A program made the position numbers and the translations under genes. This document shows, piece by piece, positions 31,419 through 38,974 of a stretch of DNA of 42,914 nt. Where the stretch lies: the NCBI GenBank assembly GCA_903875465.1, contig CAIQWB010000031.1, positions 1-42,914 of the forward strand. The letters are read 5' to 3'. The notes beneath the pieces were generated by a model. That model was not told where the DNA came from. It did not search any database and saw only the letters and a program-made list of their open reading frames with translations. This DNA comes from an uncultured Verrucomicrobia subdivision 3 bacterium (GTDB lineage Bacteria > Verrucomicrobiota > Verrucomicrobiia > Limisphaerales > UBA11358). The stretch's first letter is position 1; the number at the start of each line of letters is the position of its first letter.

Positions 31419-33634
31419 TTGACACCCTCAATGCCGACGTTTCAACGTTCCAACGTTCCAACGTTTCAACGCCCACGATTTCCGACCACGCCGCGCCGCG
31501 CTTTGACCCCGCGGCAACCGCGTTCGGCGCGGGAGTGGAATCGGCCGACAGGCTGGTGCCGGAAGAAACCTCCGGACAGGTTACGCTGGGTGCCCGTGCC
31601 AGCGGACCCATTGAAAGCCTCGTCCCCGCCACTCCCGCGAACCATGTCCGGCCGCTCCGTGACGTTTCGCCCGACTACAACGAAGCCCAAAGCCGCCTGC
31701 TCAAATTGCGCGCCCGCCAGGCCCTGCTCGATCAAGGCCACTCCACCAAGTTTGCGGCCCGTGAACTGGGTGAAGCCCATGTCACCCTCTGGCGTTGGGC
31801 CCAGCGCGTGGCCGGCCTGGATCTGGAAGATCCGAAAAACCTTCCCGACATCCTGGACAAGTTGTGCGATCGCACCAGCGCCTGCGGCCGGTCCGGCGAT
31901 TACGAGCCCTTGCTCCTCATCCCGGCCGTGGGTCAGAAACTTCGGGAGATTCACGCCGCCACCCTGGGAGCCAGTGCGGCCAGCATGACCAACGACCGGC
32001 GTACTGGCAACTACAGCGCCACCCTCAAAGCCTTCACCCTGGAGCCGGAATGCCCTGAGCCTCTCAAACCGAAGCTCCTCGCCGGCAAATTCCCGGTGTG
32101 CCTGACCCGCTTCCTGGCTCAAGTCACGCCCGAGATCGAAGCCCGGCTCCGGGGCACCAAACATTTCGCCCTGCATGGGCCCAGCGGCCGCCGCGAAAAG
32201 TGCATCGGCCTGCCGGATGGCTCGCGCGCTTACCTCCCCGCCGGCTGGGTGATCGAACTGGACGACATGAGCGTCAACCAGCCGTTCTGGGTCGAAGGAC
32301 CGGATGGCCCCATTCTGTCCCGCCAGGGCTTGTACGTCCGCTGCCTGAAGGGTGGCTGGCGCGCCGTGGAACTCATCAGCCGCCCGCGTGAGTCCTACAC
32401 CTCGGCCGACATCCTGCGCTTTTTGCGCCGCTTTTGTTCGCTTTATGGCAAGCCGCGCAAGGTGCGCATTGAACGCAGTGTGTGGGCTGCCCGCAACATC
32501 GCCGGCTTTCGCCTGCAAGGCGGGGACTGGGTCCAGGAAGAGGTGGTGCGCGATGCCATGGGCAAGGAACAACGCAGCGACCTGGAGAACGGTCTGCGGG
32601 CCATCGGCGTGGAAATCGAATACTGCCATTCCGCCCGCGGCAAGTCCGACCTTGAGGGGGCTTTCCATCCCTTCCAAACCAACCTTGCCATTTTCACGCG
32701 CGACTTTATCAATGTCGGCCGGCATGCCGGCGAATTCGAGCACGCCGCCAGGAAAATGCGCCAGGTGCGTGCTGGCAGCCATCATCCCAAAGACCTCGGC
32801 TTTCCCCACCAAAGCGAGCTGCTCGCCCGGATCCAGAAGACTTTTGACTTCCTGAATTCCCTGCCGCGCAAGGGCGGCACCTTTGATGAAGTCTGGACCC
32901 GTGACACGGCCAAATGGCCGCTGGCTGCCTTGACCACGGGTGATCTGGCTGCGTTTCTGCCGTTGCTCCGGGAACGGGCCATCAATGGCGGGGCCGTTTA
33001 TCCGGTGGTCAATGGCAAGACCTTCTGTTTCCGTGCGCCCGAAGCGTTCATGTCGCTGGGCGATGGCTACCGCGTCTACGTGCGCTTTGATGACACCGAA
33101 CCCAGCCTCGGCGCCGCCATCTACAACCGTGAAGGTAACAACAGCAGCAATCACCAGGGCCACGCCCTCGGCAAATTCATCGCCTGGGCCGCGCACGATG
33201 TCCCCGGCTGCACCACCTATGCCGACACCGTGCCGGACGATCTGCCCCGTTATAGCGTCGAGGAGCTGCACGGCCCCGGTGCCGTGGCGAACCAAGCCGC
33301 CGGGCTCAAACAACAGCGCCAGGCGGTGAATGGTTTTGTGCGGGCCGCCTTCAGCGGTGGCAAGCCCGGCCAGCCCGCCGCCCGCACCATTGAGGCCCGC
33401 ACGGCCGCCGGCGTCGCCAAGCTCGCCACCGGCACGCCACTGATTGAGCCCGCTTTGCCGGCCCAGAGCCCAAAGCCTCATCCGTCCCAGCACACCGGAA
33501 GAATTCAGCAAGGCCAGCGATCGCCGCCGCCGCCAAGGCGCCGCCGCCCGCGCCCTGCTGGAGGCCAGCGCTTAAATGTTAATTTTAGTTGGGAAAAAGT
33601 CAGTCAAACAACAAACAAAAAGGGAATAATATGA
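31415..33634 (+). CDS. Mu-like DDE transposase (MuA-like), C-terminus probably frameshifted
   Basis: A 739-residue protein for replicative transposition and integration. An N-terminal tail is partly encoded by octamer repeats. An HTH at about 95-132 (KLRARQALLDQGHSTKFAARELGEAHVTLWRWAQ, split here by reading) comes before the rve/RNase H-like catalytic core: ELDDMS (Asp 283/284), KVRIERSVW (Glu 353 where Asp is usual) and KSDLEGAFHPFQ (Glu 414). A beta-barrel-like domain follows (about 530-600). From about residue 690 the frame becomes Pro/Arg-rich and low-complexity. The +1 frame instead reads STPEEFSKASDRRRRQGAAA and RALLEASA, then stops at 33575. The switch point is the heptamer array at 33461-33481. 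The frame as it stands ends in an ATGA overlap with the next gene. Confidence 0.85.
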   Translation: MIDTLNADVSTFQRSNVSTPTISDHAAPRFDPAATAFGAGVESADRLVPEETSGQVTLGARASGPIESLVPATPANHVRPLRDVSPDYNEAQSRLLKLRARQALLDQGHSTKFAARELGEAHVTLWRWAQRVAGLDLEDPKNLPDILDKLCDRTSACGRSGDYEPLLLIPAVGQKLREIHAATLGASAASMTNDRRTGNYSATLKAFTLEPECPEPLKPKLLAGKFPVCLTRFLAQVTPEIEARLRGTKHFALHGPSGRREKCIGLPDGSRAYLPAGWVIELDDMSVNQPFWVEGPDGPILSRQGLYVRCLKGGWRAVELISRPRESYTSADILRFLRRFCSLYGKPRKVRIERSVWAARNIAGFRLQGGDWVQEEVVRDAMGKEQRSDLENGLRAIGVEIEYCHSARGKSDLEGAFHPFQTNLAIFTRDFINVGRHAGEFEHAARKMRQVRAGSHHPKDLGFPHQSELLARIQKTFDFLNSLPRKGGTFDEVWTRDTAKWPLAALTTGDLAAFLPLLRERAINGGAVYPVVNGKTFCFRAPEAFMSLGDGYRVYVRFDDTEPSLGAAIYNREGNNSSNHQGHALGKFIAWAAHDVPGCTTYADTVPDDLPRYSVEELHGPGAVANQAAGLKQQRQAVNGFVRAAFSGGKPGQPAARTIEARTAAGVAKLATGTPLIEPALPAQSPKPHPSQHTGRIQQGQRSPPPPRRRRPRPAGGQRLNVNFSWEKVSQTTNKKGII
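31437..31468. repeat. Octamer array AACGTTYC, four units at the transposase start
   Basis: ACGTTTCA, ACGTTCCA, ACGTTCCA and ACGTTTCA lie in tandem 22 bases after the transposase start codon. Each junction contains the palindromic core AACGTT. The array encodes part of the N-terminal tail (DVSTFQRSNVST). It could double as a protein-binding cluster. Confidence 0.85.
33461..33481. repeat. Heptamer array GCCCANA, at the transposase frameshift point
   Basis: GCCCAGA, GCCCAAA and GCCTCAT lie in tandem. The same unit order appears at 40728-40755 (with GCCCATA added). A change of one unit (7 bases) or four units (28 bases) shifts the frame by +1, the offset seen between the two halves of the transposase. 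Confidence 0.85.
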
Positions 33635-33843
33635 GACCGAATCCGAAGTTGGAACAGCAGTTGGTTGATAGTTGGAACAGTCTGAACACTGTGGGCTGCC
33701 AGGTGATCGTCACCATGGACGATGGCTCCCACCTGCCCACCACCACCATTAGCGATGCCTGGGTAATGGGTGGCCATAGCGCCGTCGTCAAAATTGCCGG
33801 CATTTCCGGGGCCTACTCACTCAAACGGGTCGCCGCCGTCTAA
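33631..33843 (+). CDS. Small hypothetical protein between transposase and ATPase
   Basis: A 70-residue protein: MRPNPKLEQQLVDSWNSLN, then TVGCQVIVTMDDGSHLPTTTI, ISDAWVMGGHSAVVKIAG and YSLKRVAAV. The C-terminal 45 residues look like a small beta barrel of the type 'G..V.v.mDDG......i...a..lgg......v.g..g.y.l..v', seen in many phage-encoded small proteins. The start at 33631 has AAAAAGGGAATAAT before it. It overlaps the end of the extended transposase frame but lies 55 bases after the probable original transposase stop. Function is unknown. Confidence 0.65.
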   Translation: MRPNPKLEQQLVDSWNSLNTVGCQVIVTMDDGSHLPTTTISDAWVMGGHSAVVKIAGISGAYSLKRVAAV

Positions 33844-33876
33844 GGTTGCTCATTCATCATTCTACCTTTCAATCCC

Positions 33877-34968
33877 ATGAGTGAACCAAAGAAAATCGAA
33901 GTCGCCGCCACGGCTGGCGCGCCGTTAAAACTTGACGTCCCCACGCTTGAAGCCCGCTTCGCCCAGTACCCCGCCGTGCTCCAGGAACCCTGCCTCTGGC
34001 TGGGCTCCTATGTGCGCAATGAATGCGCCTCCGACATCGACATCCTCACCAAACGCGCCCAGGAAATCGGCGTGCCCCTGGATAAAACCACCTGGGGCCG
34101 GATTCTCCGGGGCCGCCTGAACCGCAACTCCAACGACATCGTCACCGACAAACTCCTGGTCAACCAGGAAAAGCTCCTCGATGCCATCAACCGGCTCCGC
34201 AAACTTTCCCGCCTCCAGGAGACCGCCGGCAAAGTCCCCTTCATCCATACCGACCATACCACCGCCATCTGGGACTTTATCGACACCAAACGCGCCCCTG
34301 ATCGCGTCAACAAACTGGGCATCATCATCGGCCGGACGGGGACCCAGAAAACCGCCGCCCTCAAAGAATACTGCCGCACCAACAACCACGGCCTGTGTGT
34401 GCATCTGGATGCGCCCGCCCGTGCCAGCCTCACCGAACTCATCTCCGACCTCGCCCTGCGTTACGACGCCGAGGCCGACCACAGTGTGGCGAAACAAAAG
34501 CTCATCATCAAAACCGCCGTCAACCGCCAAAAAACCATTGTCGTGGAAAATGCCCAGCGGCTGTACGACGCCCGCTATGGGGCCAACCAGCCCGTCTTTA
34601 ACTTCCTGCAAAAACTTCAGGACGATACCGGCTGCACCATCATCATCACCATCACCCCCGTCTTCGAGACGACCCTCACGGCTGGCCTCGCCAAGGGCTA
34701 CTTTGAGCAATTCATCGGCCGGGCCGGCGGCGTAAAAAAATTCCTTCGGCTGCCAGAATATGCTCCCCGTGAGGACGTGCTCAAAATCGCCCATGCATTT
34801 GGTTTGCAAGACGCCGAAAAACACGCCGATTACCTTGTCAAAATCAGCCGCGAGGCCGGCCTCATCCGCATCCTCTTTGACGCCCTGCAAGACGCCAAGG
34901 TCGATGCTGAAGCCGCTGGGGAGCCCCTCACCATCAACCACATCCGCATCGCGCGGGGAGAGGATTAA
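33877..34968 (+). CDS. AAA ATPase, transposition target protein (MuB-like)
   Basis: A 363-residue protein. The first 120 residues include an HTH-like region (ILTKRAQEIGVPLDKTTWGRILRGRLN, read in parts, about 56-82), as in MuB. The ATPase core has a Walker A GRTGTQKT at 152-159, Walker B-like IVVENAQRL with Glu 223, sensor-like TIIITITPVFE, and a C-terminal lid. MuB binds target DNA and stimulates the transposase, so adjacency to the transposase supports the role. Two TCATTCN heptamers (33850-33863) lie in its leader. Confidence 0.88.
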   Translation: MSEPKKIEVAATAGAPLKLDVPTLEARFAQYPAVLQEPCLWLGSYVRNECASDIDILTKRAQEIGVPLDKTTWGRILRGRLNRNSNDIVTDKLLVNQEKLLDAINRLRKLSRLQETAGKVPFIHTDHTTAIWDFIDTKRAPDRVNKLGIIIGRTGTQKTAALKEYCRTNNHGLCVHLDAPARASLTELISDLALRYDAEADHSVAKQKLIIKTAVNRQKTIVVENAQRLYDARYGANQPVFNFLQKLQDDTGCTIIITITPVFETTLTAGLAKGYFEQFIGRAGGVKKFLRLPEYAPREDVLKIAHAFGLQDAEKHADYLVKISREAGLIRILFDALQDAKVDAEAAGEPLTINHIRIARGED

Positions 34969-34972
34969 TCAC

Positions 34973-35284
34973 ATGCCTAAAGCTAATCCTCAAAAGTCAG
35001 GAGGCCCAATGAACCATCCCTCCACCGACGTCCTGCCGATCTGCCACATCTGCCAGGCCAAGCCCTGCGCTGACCACTACACCTTCACCTGTGAAGGTTG
35101 CAAGCCCCTCTCGCACATCTGCTGCACCAGCGTTGCCGATGGCGTGCAGCTCATTAAAACCTGCACCGACGTCGAGCTGCTCACCCGCTGCGAAGCGTAC
35201 GAGCACAAGTACGGCCGGCGCATAACCATTGCAACCGCCCTAAACCGTCGGCTTAATAAACTGGCGAAAGGTGGTGCCCGATGA
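34973..35284 (+). CDS. Cys-rich small protein
   Basis: A 103-residue protein, or 91 residues if it starts at ATG 35009, which has the strongest Shine-Dalgarno of the window (AGGAGG, four bases upstream). That second start is preferred. It has a Cys/His cluster (ICHICQAKPCADHYTFTCEG, CKPLSHICC) that could bind one or two zinc ions, then a helical C-terminal part (IKTCTDVELLTRCEAYEHKYGRR). It overlaps the next gene by four bases. Function is unknown; zinc proteins in this place of Mu-like early operons are common. Confidence 0.6.
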   Translation: MPKANPQKSGGPMNHPSTDVLPICHICQAKPCADHYTFTCEGCKPLSHICCTSVADGVQLIKTCTDVELLTRCEAYEHKYGRRITIATALNRRLNKLAKGGAR

Positions 35285-35550
35285 ACCAACTGTCGGAAGC
35301 GGCCCCGGCTGGGGTCCAATACTGCCCCCGCCACCCCATGCTGCCGCTGGTTCAAATCAACGGTGCGTGCGCCGGGTTGAAATGCCCGGCCTGCACCTAC
35401 CATTCTATTGAAATCTCCCTCTGCCCCCATCCGCAATGGCAAGTGCTCCGCCGGGAAGCTGGTGGCTGGGTGGAATGCTGCACCACCTGCGGCCATGAGC
35501 GCTTCGTGCCCATTGCCAAATTCCAGGAAAAAATGGGGGGGGTAAAATGA
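35281..35550 (+). CDS. Zinc-ribbon-like small protein
   Basis: An 89-residue protein with several paired Cys: YCPRHPMLPL, GLKCPACTYH, SLCPHPQWQV and ECCTTCGHERFVP. The spacing suggests a double zinc ribbon. It overlaps both neighbours by four bases. The 3' end carries a run of eight G (35535-35542) that also precedes the next start codon, so slippage there would change its last residues. Function is unknown. Confidence 0.6.
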   Translation: MNQLSEAAPAGVQYCPRHPMLPLVQINGACAGLKCPACTYHSIEISLCPHPQWQVLRREAGGWVECCTTCGHERFVPIAKFQEKMGGVK

Positions 35551-35768
35551 AAGGCATCACGCATCAATCCAAACCTTGGCGGATCCATGCGATTCTGGCT
35601 GCCAACAAAACCCAATGCGGCCTGGCCATCGCGGAATGCCAGGAGGACATGGGTCCGGTGAATTGCGGCCGCTGTTTAAAATGCCTCTCACGCCAGCTCC
35701 GCACCGCCCGTCGCAAAATCAACAGCCGCCGCCTCAAGCGCGGCCAGCTCACGTTCTCTGTCGTTTAA
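35547..35768 (+). CDS. Small basic zinc-binding-like protein
   Basis: A 73-residue protein: KPWRIHAILAANKTQCGLAI, then ECQEDMGPVNCGRCLKCLSRQL and a basic helical tail (RTARRKINSRRLKRGQ). The C-x2-C pair plus upstream Cys resemble 'gVTCkrCLr' zinc-type phage proteins often found in early regions. The start codon follows G8-TAAA. Function is unknown. Confidence 0.6.
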   Translation: MKGITHQSKPWRIHAILAANKTQCGLAIAECQEDMGPVNCGRCLKCLSRQLRTARRKINSRRLKRGQLTFSVV

Positions 35769-35790
35769 ACCATCAACCAAAAATAATAAT

Positions 35791-36411
35791 ATGAACCAAA
35801 CTCCCCAGACCCCGCCCCCAACCAAAACCCCGCGCAAACGCACCACCATCAACCCCATGCCGGACGGGCTGGATTTCTTGGAGGTTGTGAGTCTGCTCGA
35901 AATCCTCACCGAAGCTGCCACCGGCCTGAGCGAAATCGAAGCCAGCGCCAACGGCAAACTCCTGGAACTCATCGGCCAGTACAAAACCGAGTATGCCCGA
36001 TTCCAGCTCGCCGCCACCACCGCCGAGACCGGCCTCGAAAGCCTCTGCCGCAAACACCCCGAATGGTTTGTCAGCGCCAAGAGTATCACCACCCCGTTCG
36101 GCAAAGTCAGCTTCCACCGGTCCACCAAACTCATCATCAAAGACGAGGAAGCCACCGTCCGCCTCATCCAGGCCCGTGCCCAGCTCAGCCTGAGCGCGCG
36201 CGCTGTCAAAGGCACTGGCGAAGTCTTCGAGGCCGAGACCTACATCAAAACCGTCCAGATCCCCAACCTCGAAGCCTTGGAAAACCTCGACGACCGCGAG
36301 CTGGCCGAATTCATGGTCACCCGCGAGCGCAAAGACAACTTCAGCGCCAGCCCCGCCAAAGTCGACTTCGGCAAAGCCGTCACCGAAGCCGCCAAAACCG
36401 CCACCAACTAA
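35791..36411 (+). CDS. gam: Host-nuclease inhibitor Gam (Mu Gam-like)
   Basis: A 206-residue protein with the Gam layout: a helical N-terminal region (LLEILTEAATGLSEIEASANGKLLELIGQYKTEY, in parts), a long coiled-coil helix with ARFQLAATTAETGLESLCRKHPEWF, the beta hairpin SITTPFGKVSFHRSTKL, and a C-terminal helix region (RELAEFMVTRERKDNFS). Gam dimers bind DNA ends and protect them from host exonucleases, resembling Ku. Its place after the transposase, MuB-like and small zinc genes matches Mu. The leader AATAATAAT is A/T-rich with no Shine-Dalgarno. Confidence 0.8.
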   Translation: MNQTPQTPPPTKTPRKRTTINPMPDGLDFLEVVSLLEILTEAATGLSEIEASANGKLLELIGQYKTEYARFQLAATTAETGLESLCRKHPEWFVSAKSITTPFGKVSFHRSTKLIIKDEEATVRLIQARAQLSLSARAVKGTGEVFEAETYIKTVQIPNLEALENLDDRELAEFMVTRERKDNFSASPAKVDFGKAVTEAAKTATN

Positions 36412-36415
36412 CAAT

Positions 36416-37558
36416 ATGAGTCTTAATAACTCTGAAAATCCGGGGGGGGTAATGAATATTACGCCTTTAGATCTAACGGGCACGCCCTTTGCCGACGTCC
36501 GTTTCGCCCTCTGCACCATCACTCCGGTGCAGGCGGCCGAGTACCTCAAGCGCAATACCAAAAACCGCAAGGTTAAGCCGAACACCGTGGAAGCCTACAC
36601 CACCGACATCCGCAACAATGCCTGGCTGCTCACCCACCAGGGCATTGCCTTCGATGCCACCGGCCGCCTTATTGATGGCCAGCATCGGTTGATCGCCATT
36701 GTGAATGCCAAGCGGCCGGTGAACATGCTCATCACCACCGGCTGGCCCGTCGGTGGTAAAAACAAAACCATGGACGCTGTCGATCGCGGATGTCAGCGCA
36801 CTATTGCCGATCAACTCGGCCTCCAGCATGACATGGTCGACGCCAAGCGGGTGACCCATATCGCCAATGGCATTGCCTCCATTTGCCTGGGCGTTAATCG
36901 TCCACAAAAAGCCACCACCGCCAGCGTTATCGAAGTCTGCGGCCTGTTCAAAAGCGAAATTGCCTGGATCCTCGCCCGCCCCTTGAAAACCCAGGGCATC
37001 AAACAAGCCAGTGTTGCCGCCGCCCTGGCCATGCTCGTTCAGCACTATCCCAAACAAGCTGAAATCATCATCCAACGTCTGGAAACCGGCGCTGGGCTAA
37101 GCCAAAGCGACCCGTTGCTCTTGCTCCGCAACTGGCTCATGAGCGACGGCATGCGTGAATATCCCGTGACCGTCCGCAATACCGTGCTGAATCACTGCCT
37201 GGAATTCATCGACGGCCGCACCATGAAACGCCTGGATAATGACACCAACACCGGCTTGCTCCGCATTGCCAAACTTAGCGAAGACCGAGTCCGCAAAGTA
37301 TGCGCGATTTACGGCGGCACGCCGCCCGTGGAAATTGCCGAAGCCATTGCCGAGGCCGCCCCGACCTGCAAACCACTGAGCGCCGCCGCTCTGGAGAAAG
37401 TTAAAACCTTGGGCAGGGTGTTTAGTAATCGCGACCTCTCCGCCCGCCTGGATGATGGCGCGAACGCCGGTCACTGGCTGCTTAACTGGCGAAACTACGG
37501 TTGGATTGAGCCCTGCGGATTGGAATGGAAAAAGACCGACAAGTTTGGCCAGCTATGA
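36416..37558 (+). CDS. DGQHR/ParB-like phage protein
   Basis: A 380-residue protein from the first ATG, or 368 residues from ATG 36452, which directly follows a G8-TA tract and is the likelier start. The N-terminal 110 residues contain ITPVQAAEYLKRNTKNRKVKP, TVEAYTTDIRNNAWLLTHQG and the signature GRLIDGQHRLIAIV, typical of a ParB-related family found in phages and plasmids. The rest is helical (RGCQRTIADQLGL, then ATTASVIEVCGLF and repeat-like helices). Function is unknown; a DNA-binding or nuclease role fits the fold. It overlaps the DnaA-like gene by four bases. Confidence 0.7.
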   Translation: MSLNNSENPGGVMNITPLDLTGTPFADVRFALCTITPVQAAEYLKRNTKNRKVKPNTVEAYTTDIRNNAWLLTHQGIAFDATGRLIDGQHRLIAIVNAKRPVNMLITTGWPVGGKNKTMDAVDRGCQRTIADQLGLQHDMVDAKRVTHIANGIASICLGVNRPQKATTASVIEVCGLFKSEIAWILARPLKTQGIKQASVAAALAMLVQHYPKQAEIIIQRLETGAGLSQSDPLLLLRNWLMSDGMREYPVTVRNTVLNHCLEFIDGRTMKRLDNDTNTGLLRIAKLSEDRVRKVCAIYGGTPPVEIAEAIAEAAPTCKPLSAAALEKVKTLGRVFSNRDLSARLDDGANAGHWLLNWRNYGWIEPCGLEWKKTDKFGQL

Positions 37559-37992
37559 ACGTCACCCAATTCACCGACGACCTGGACGCCGAGATCAAGC
37601 AATTGAAATCGCGCCTCGCCAAACTGCGCAAAGTGCAAGCCCTCCGCGCCCAGGTCCTTGAATTGGAAGTCAGCCAGTCCCCGGCCACCCCGCAAGCCAT
37701 CCCCCTCGCCGGCATCATCGAGCTGGTCCGCTCCCATTTTAACATCCCCCTGGCCGCGCTCCTGGGGCCCGGCCGGCCGGACACCATCAGCGTGCCCCGC
37801 CAGATCATCTTCTGGCTCGCCTACCAGACCGGCACCCATTACGCCGCCATCGGTCGCGCTTTTGGCCGCGATCACACCACCGTCATGTACGGCGTCAAAG
37901 TCATCACCGACCGCATGGGAGTTGATCCCATATTCAAACATAACGTCCAGAAGCTCCACTCCAGTCTCATCCTCAAACAAGCCGCCGCATGA
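37555..37992 (+). CDS. DnaA domain IV-like DNA-binding protein, without ATPase
   Basis: A 145-residue protein: a coiled coil at about 10-38 (DAEIKQLKSRLAKLRKVQAL), a linker, then a region matching the C-terminal DNA-binding domain IV of the bacterial replication initiator (about 52-140). It has SVPRQIIFWLAYQTGTHYAAIG and the signature IGRAFGRDHTTVMYG (99-113), close to the DnaA signature. The AAA+ ATPase domain is absent. It could bind DnaA boxes in host or phage DNA, interfering with host initiation or recruiting replication. The coiled coil may mediate dimer formation. It is coupled by ATGA overlaps on both sides. Confidence 0.82.
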   Translation: MNVTQFTDDLDAEIKQLKSRLAKLRKVQALRAQVLELEVSQSPATPQAIPLAGIIELVRSHFNIPLAALLGPGRPDTISVPRQIIFWLAYQTGTHYAAIGRAFGRDHTTVMYGVKVITDRMGVDPIFKHNVQKLHSSLILKQAAA

Positions 37993-38279
37993 AATGCATC
38001 CTTAAAATTGGTTACCACGAATATCTGCTGCCCGATGACACCGGCGCCGCCACCGTGATTAAAACCCTGTCCCGCGCCGTCCGCGTGCGTGAGCGGCTGT
38101 ATAAGCAGCAAGTTGCCCTGGTAACCAAGGATGAGGGCGATCACGAAATCAGCATGCGCATGGTGCCGCCCAACACCAAATTTGTGAGCGAAGAAACCGG
38201 CGAGCCCGTCACCATCGGCCGCGAGCGCCCCGTCCGCCATCACCCCACCAGCGCCGGCCAGCGCCAACTCGGCTACTGA
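37989..38279 (+). CDS. Small hypothetical early protein
   Basis: A 96-residue protein: MKCILKIGYHEYLLPDDTGAA, TVIKTLSRAVRVRERLY and a C-terminal part with a high share of charged residues. The pattern of a short beta-strand start followed by 'A..vi..Ls.A..V....y' is common among small phage proteins linked to replication genes. It overlaps the DnaA-like gene by four bases. Function is unknown. Confidence 0.6.
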   Translation: MKCILKIGYHEYLLPDDTGAATVIKTLSRAVRVRERLYKQQVALVTKDEGDHEISMRMVPPNTKFVSEETGEPVTIGRERPVRHHPTSAGQRQLGY

Positions 38280-38281
38280 TT

Positions 38282-38974
38282 ATGACCCGTGCCGAAGCCA
38301 TCGACAAAATCAAGAAGCTGCTCCGTATGAAGCGCGGCGGTACCCAGGGCGAAATTGAAAACGCCCTGGCTGCCGCCGCCAAAATCGCCCGCGAGCACGG
38401 CATCGACCTCGCCGGCGTCAACCCTGATGAGCCCGATGCCGACCGCCTCACCCATGCCGAGGAAGTTTTAAAAACCCGGCTGCCGCTGGAAGCCAAATTT
38501 GCGGCCGCGATTCTTGTTAATTATTTCAACGTCCAGATCTGCGTCGTCAAAAGCTATCGCTACAGTGTGGTGTTTGTCGGCACCGCCTGGGACTGCGAAG
38601 TTGCCCGCTACATCTTCATTTTCCTCCAGCGCCATTTTCGCTACGCCTGGAACCATCGCGAAAATCGCCGGCTAAAAAACCGCGCCGCCTTCCTGGATGG
38701 AATGTATCACGGACTCTCCTGCAAACTGGACCAACAACAGCCCACGGGAGAGGGACTCGTCCTAGCTACCAACGCACGCAAAGAATATCTGGCTCGCCTC
38801 ATCCCCAATGCCCAGGACTCCCCGCTTCCGGATTATGACGCCGCCGCTGATACTGCCCGCTGGGCTGGCGTGCTTGCCGGAAAAAAAACTGAAATCCGTT
38901 CCGGATTGAATCAACCCGCGGCACCCACCCGGCCGCAACTCCCGTCCGGCACCGGTCAGATCGCTTTGTTATGA
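38282..38974 (+). CDS. DUF2786-like protein
   Basis: A 230-residue protein. The N-terminal 45 residues (AIDKIKKLLRMKRGGTQGEIENALAAAAKIAREHGID, in parts) match the DUF2786 pattern of a 'kI.klL.....gt..Ea..A...a..l...ygi' helical domain. The next 120 residues (FAAAILVNYFNVQICVV, FVGTAWDCEVARYIFIFLQRHF, RAAFLDGMYHGL) match the associated DUF7168-type domain. Members occur in phages and bacteria; the biochemical role is not known to me. It overlaps the next gene by four bases. Confidence 0.75.
   Translation: MTRAEAIDKIKKLLRMKRGGTQGEIENALAAAAKIAREHGIDLAGVNPDEPDADRLTHAEEVLKTRLPLEAKFAAAILVNYFNVQICVVKSYRYSVVFVGTAWDCEVARYIFIFLQRHFRYAWNHRENRRLKNRAAFLDGMYHGLSCKLDQQQPTGEGLVLATNARKEYLARLIPNAQDSPLPDYDAAADTARWAGVLAGKKTEIRSGLNQPAAPTRPQLPSGTGQIALL

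Noticed and set aside
31466-33511. A 681-residue minus-strand frame opposite the transposase
   Set aside because: It is an antisense shadow of the transposase with no start context or known motif.
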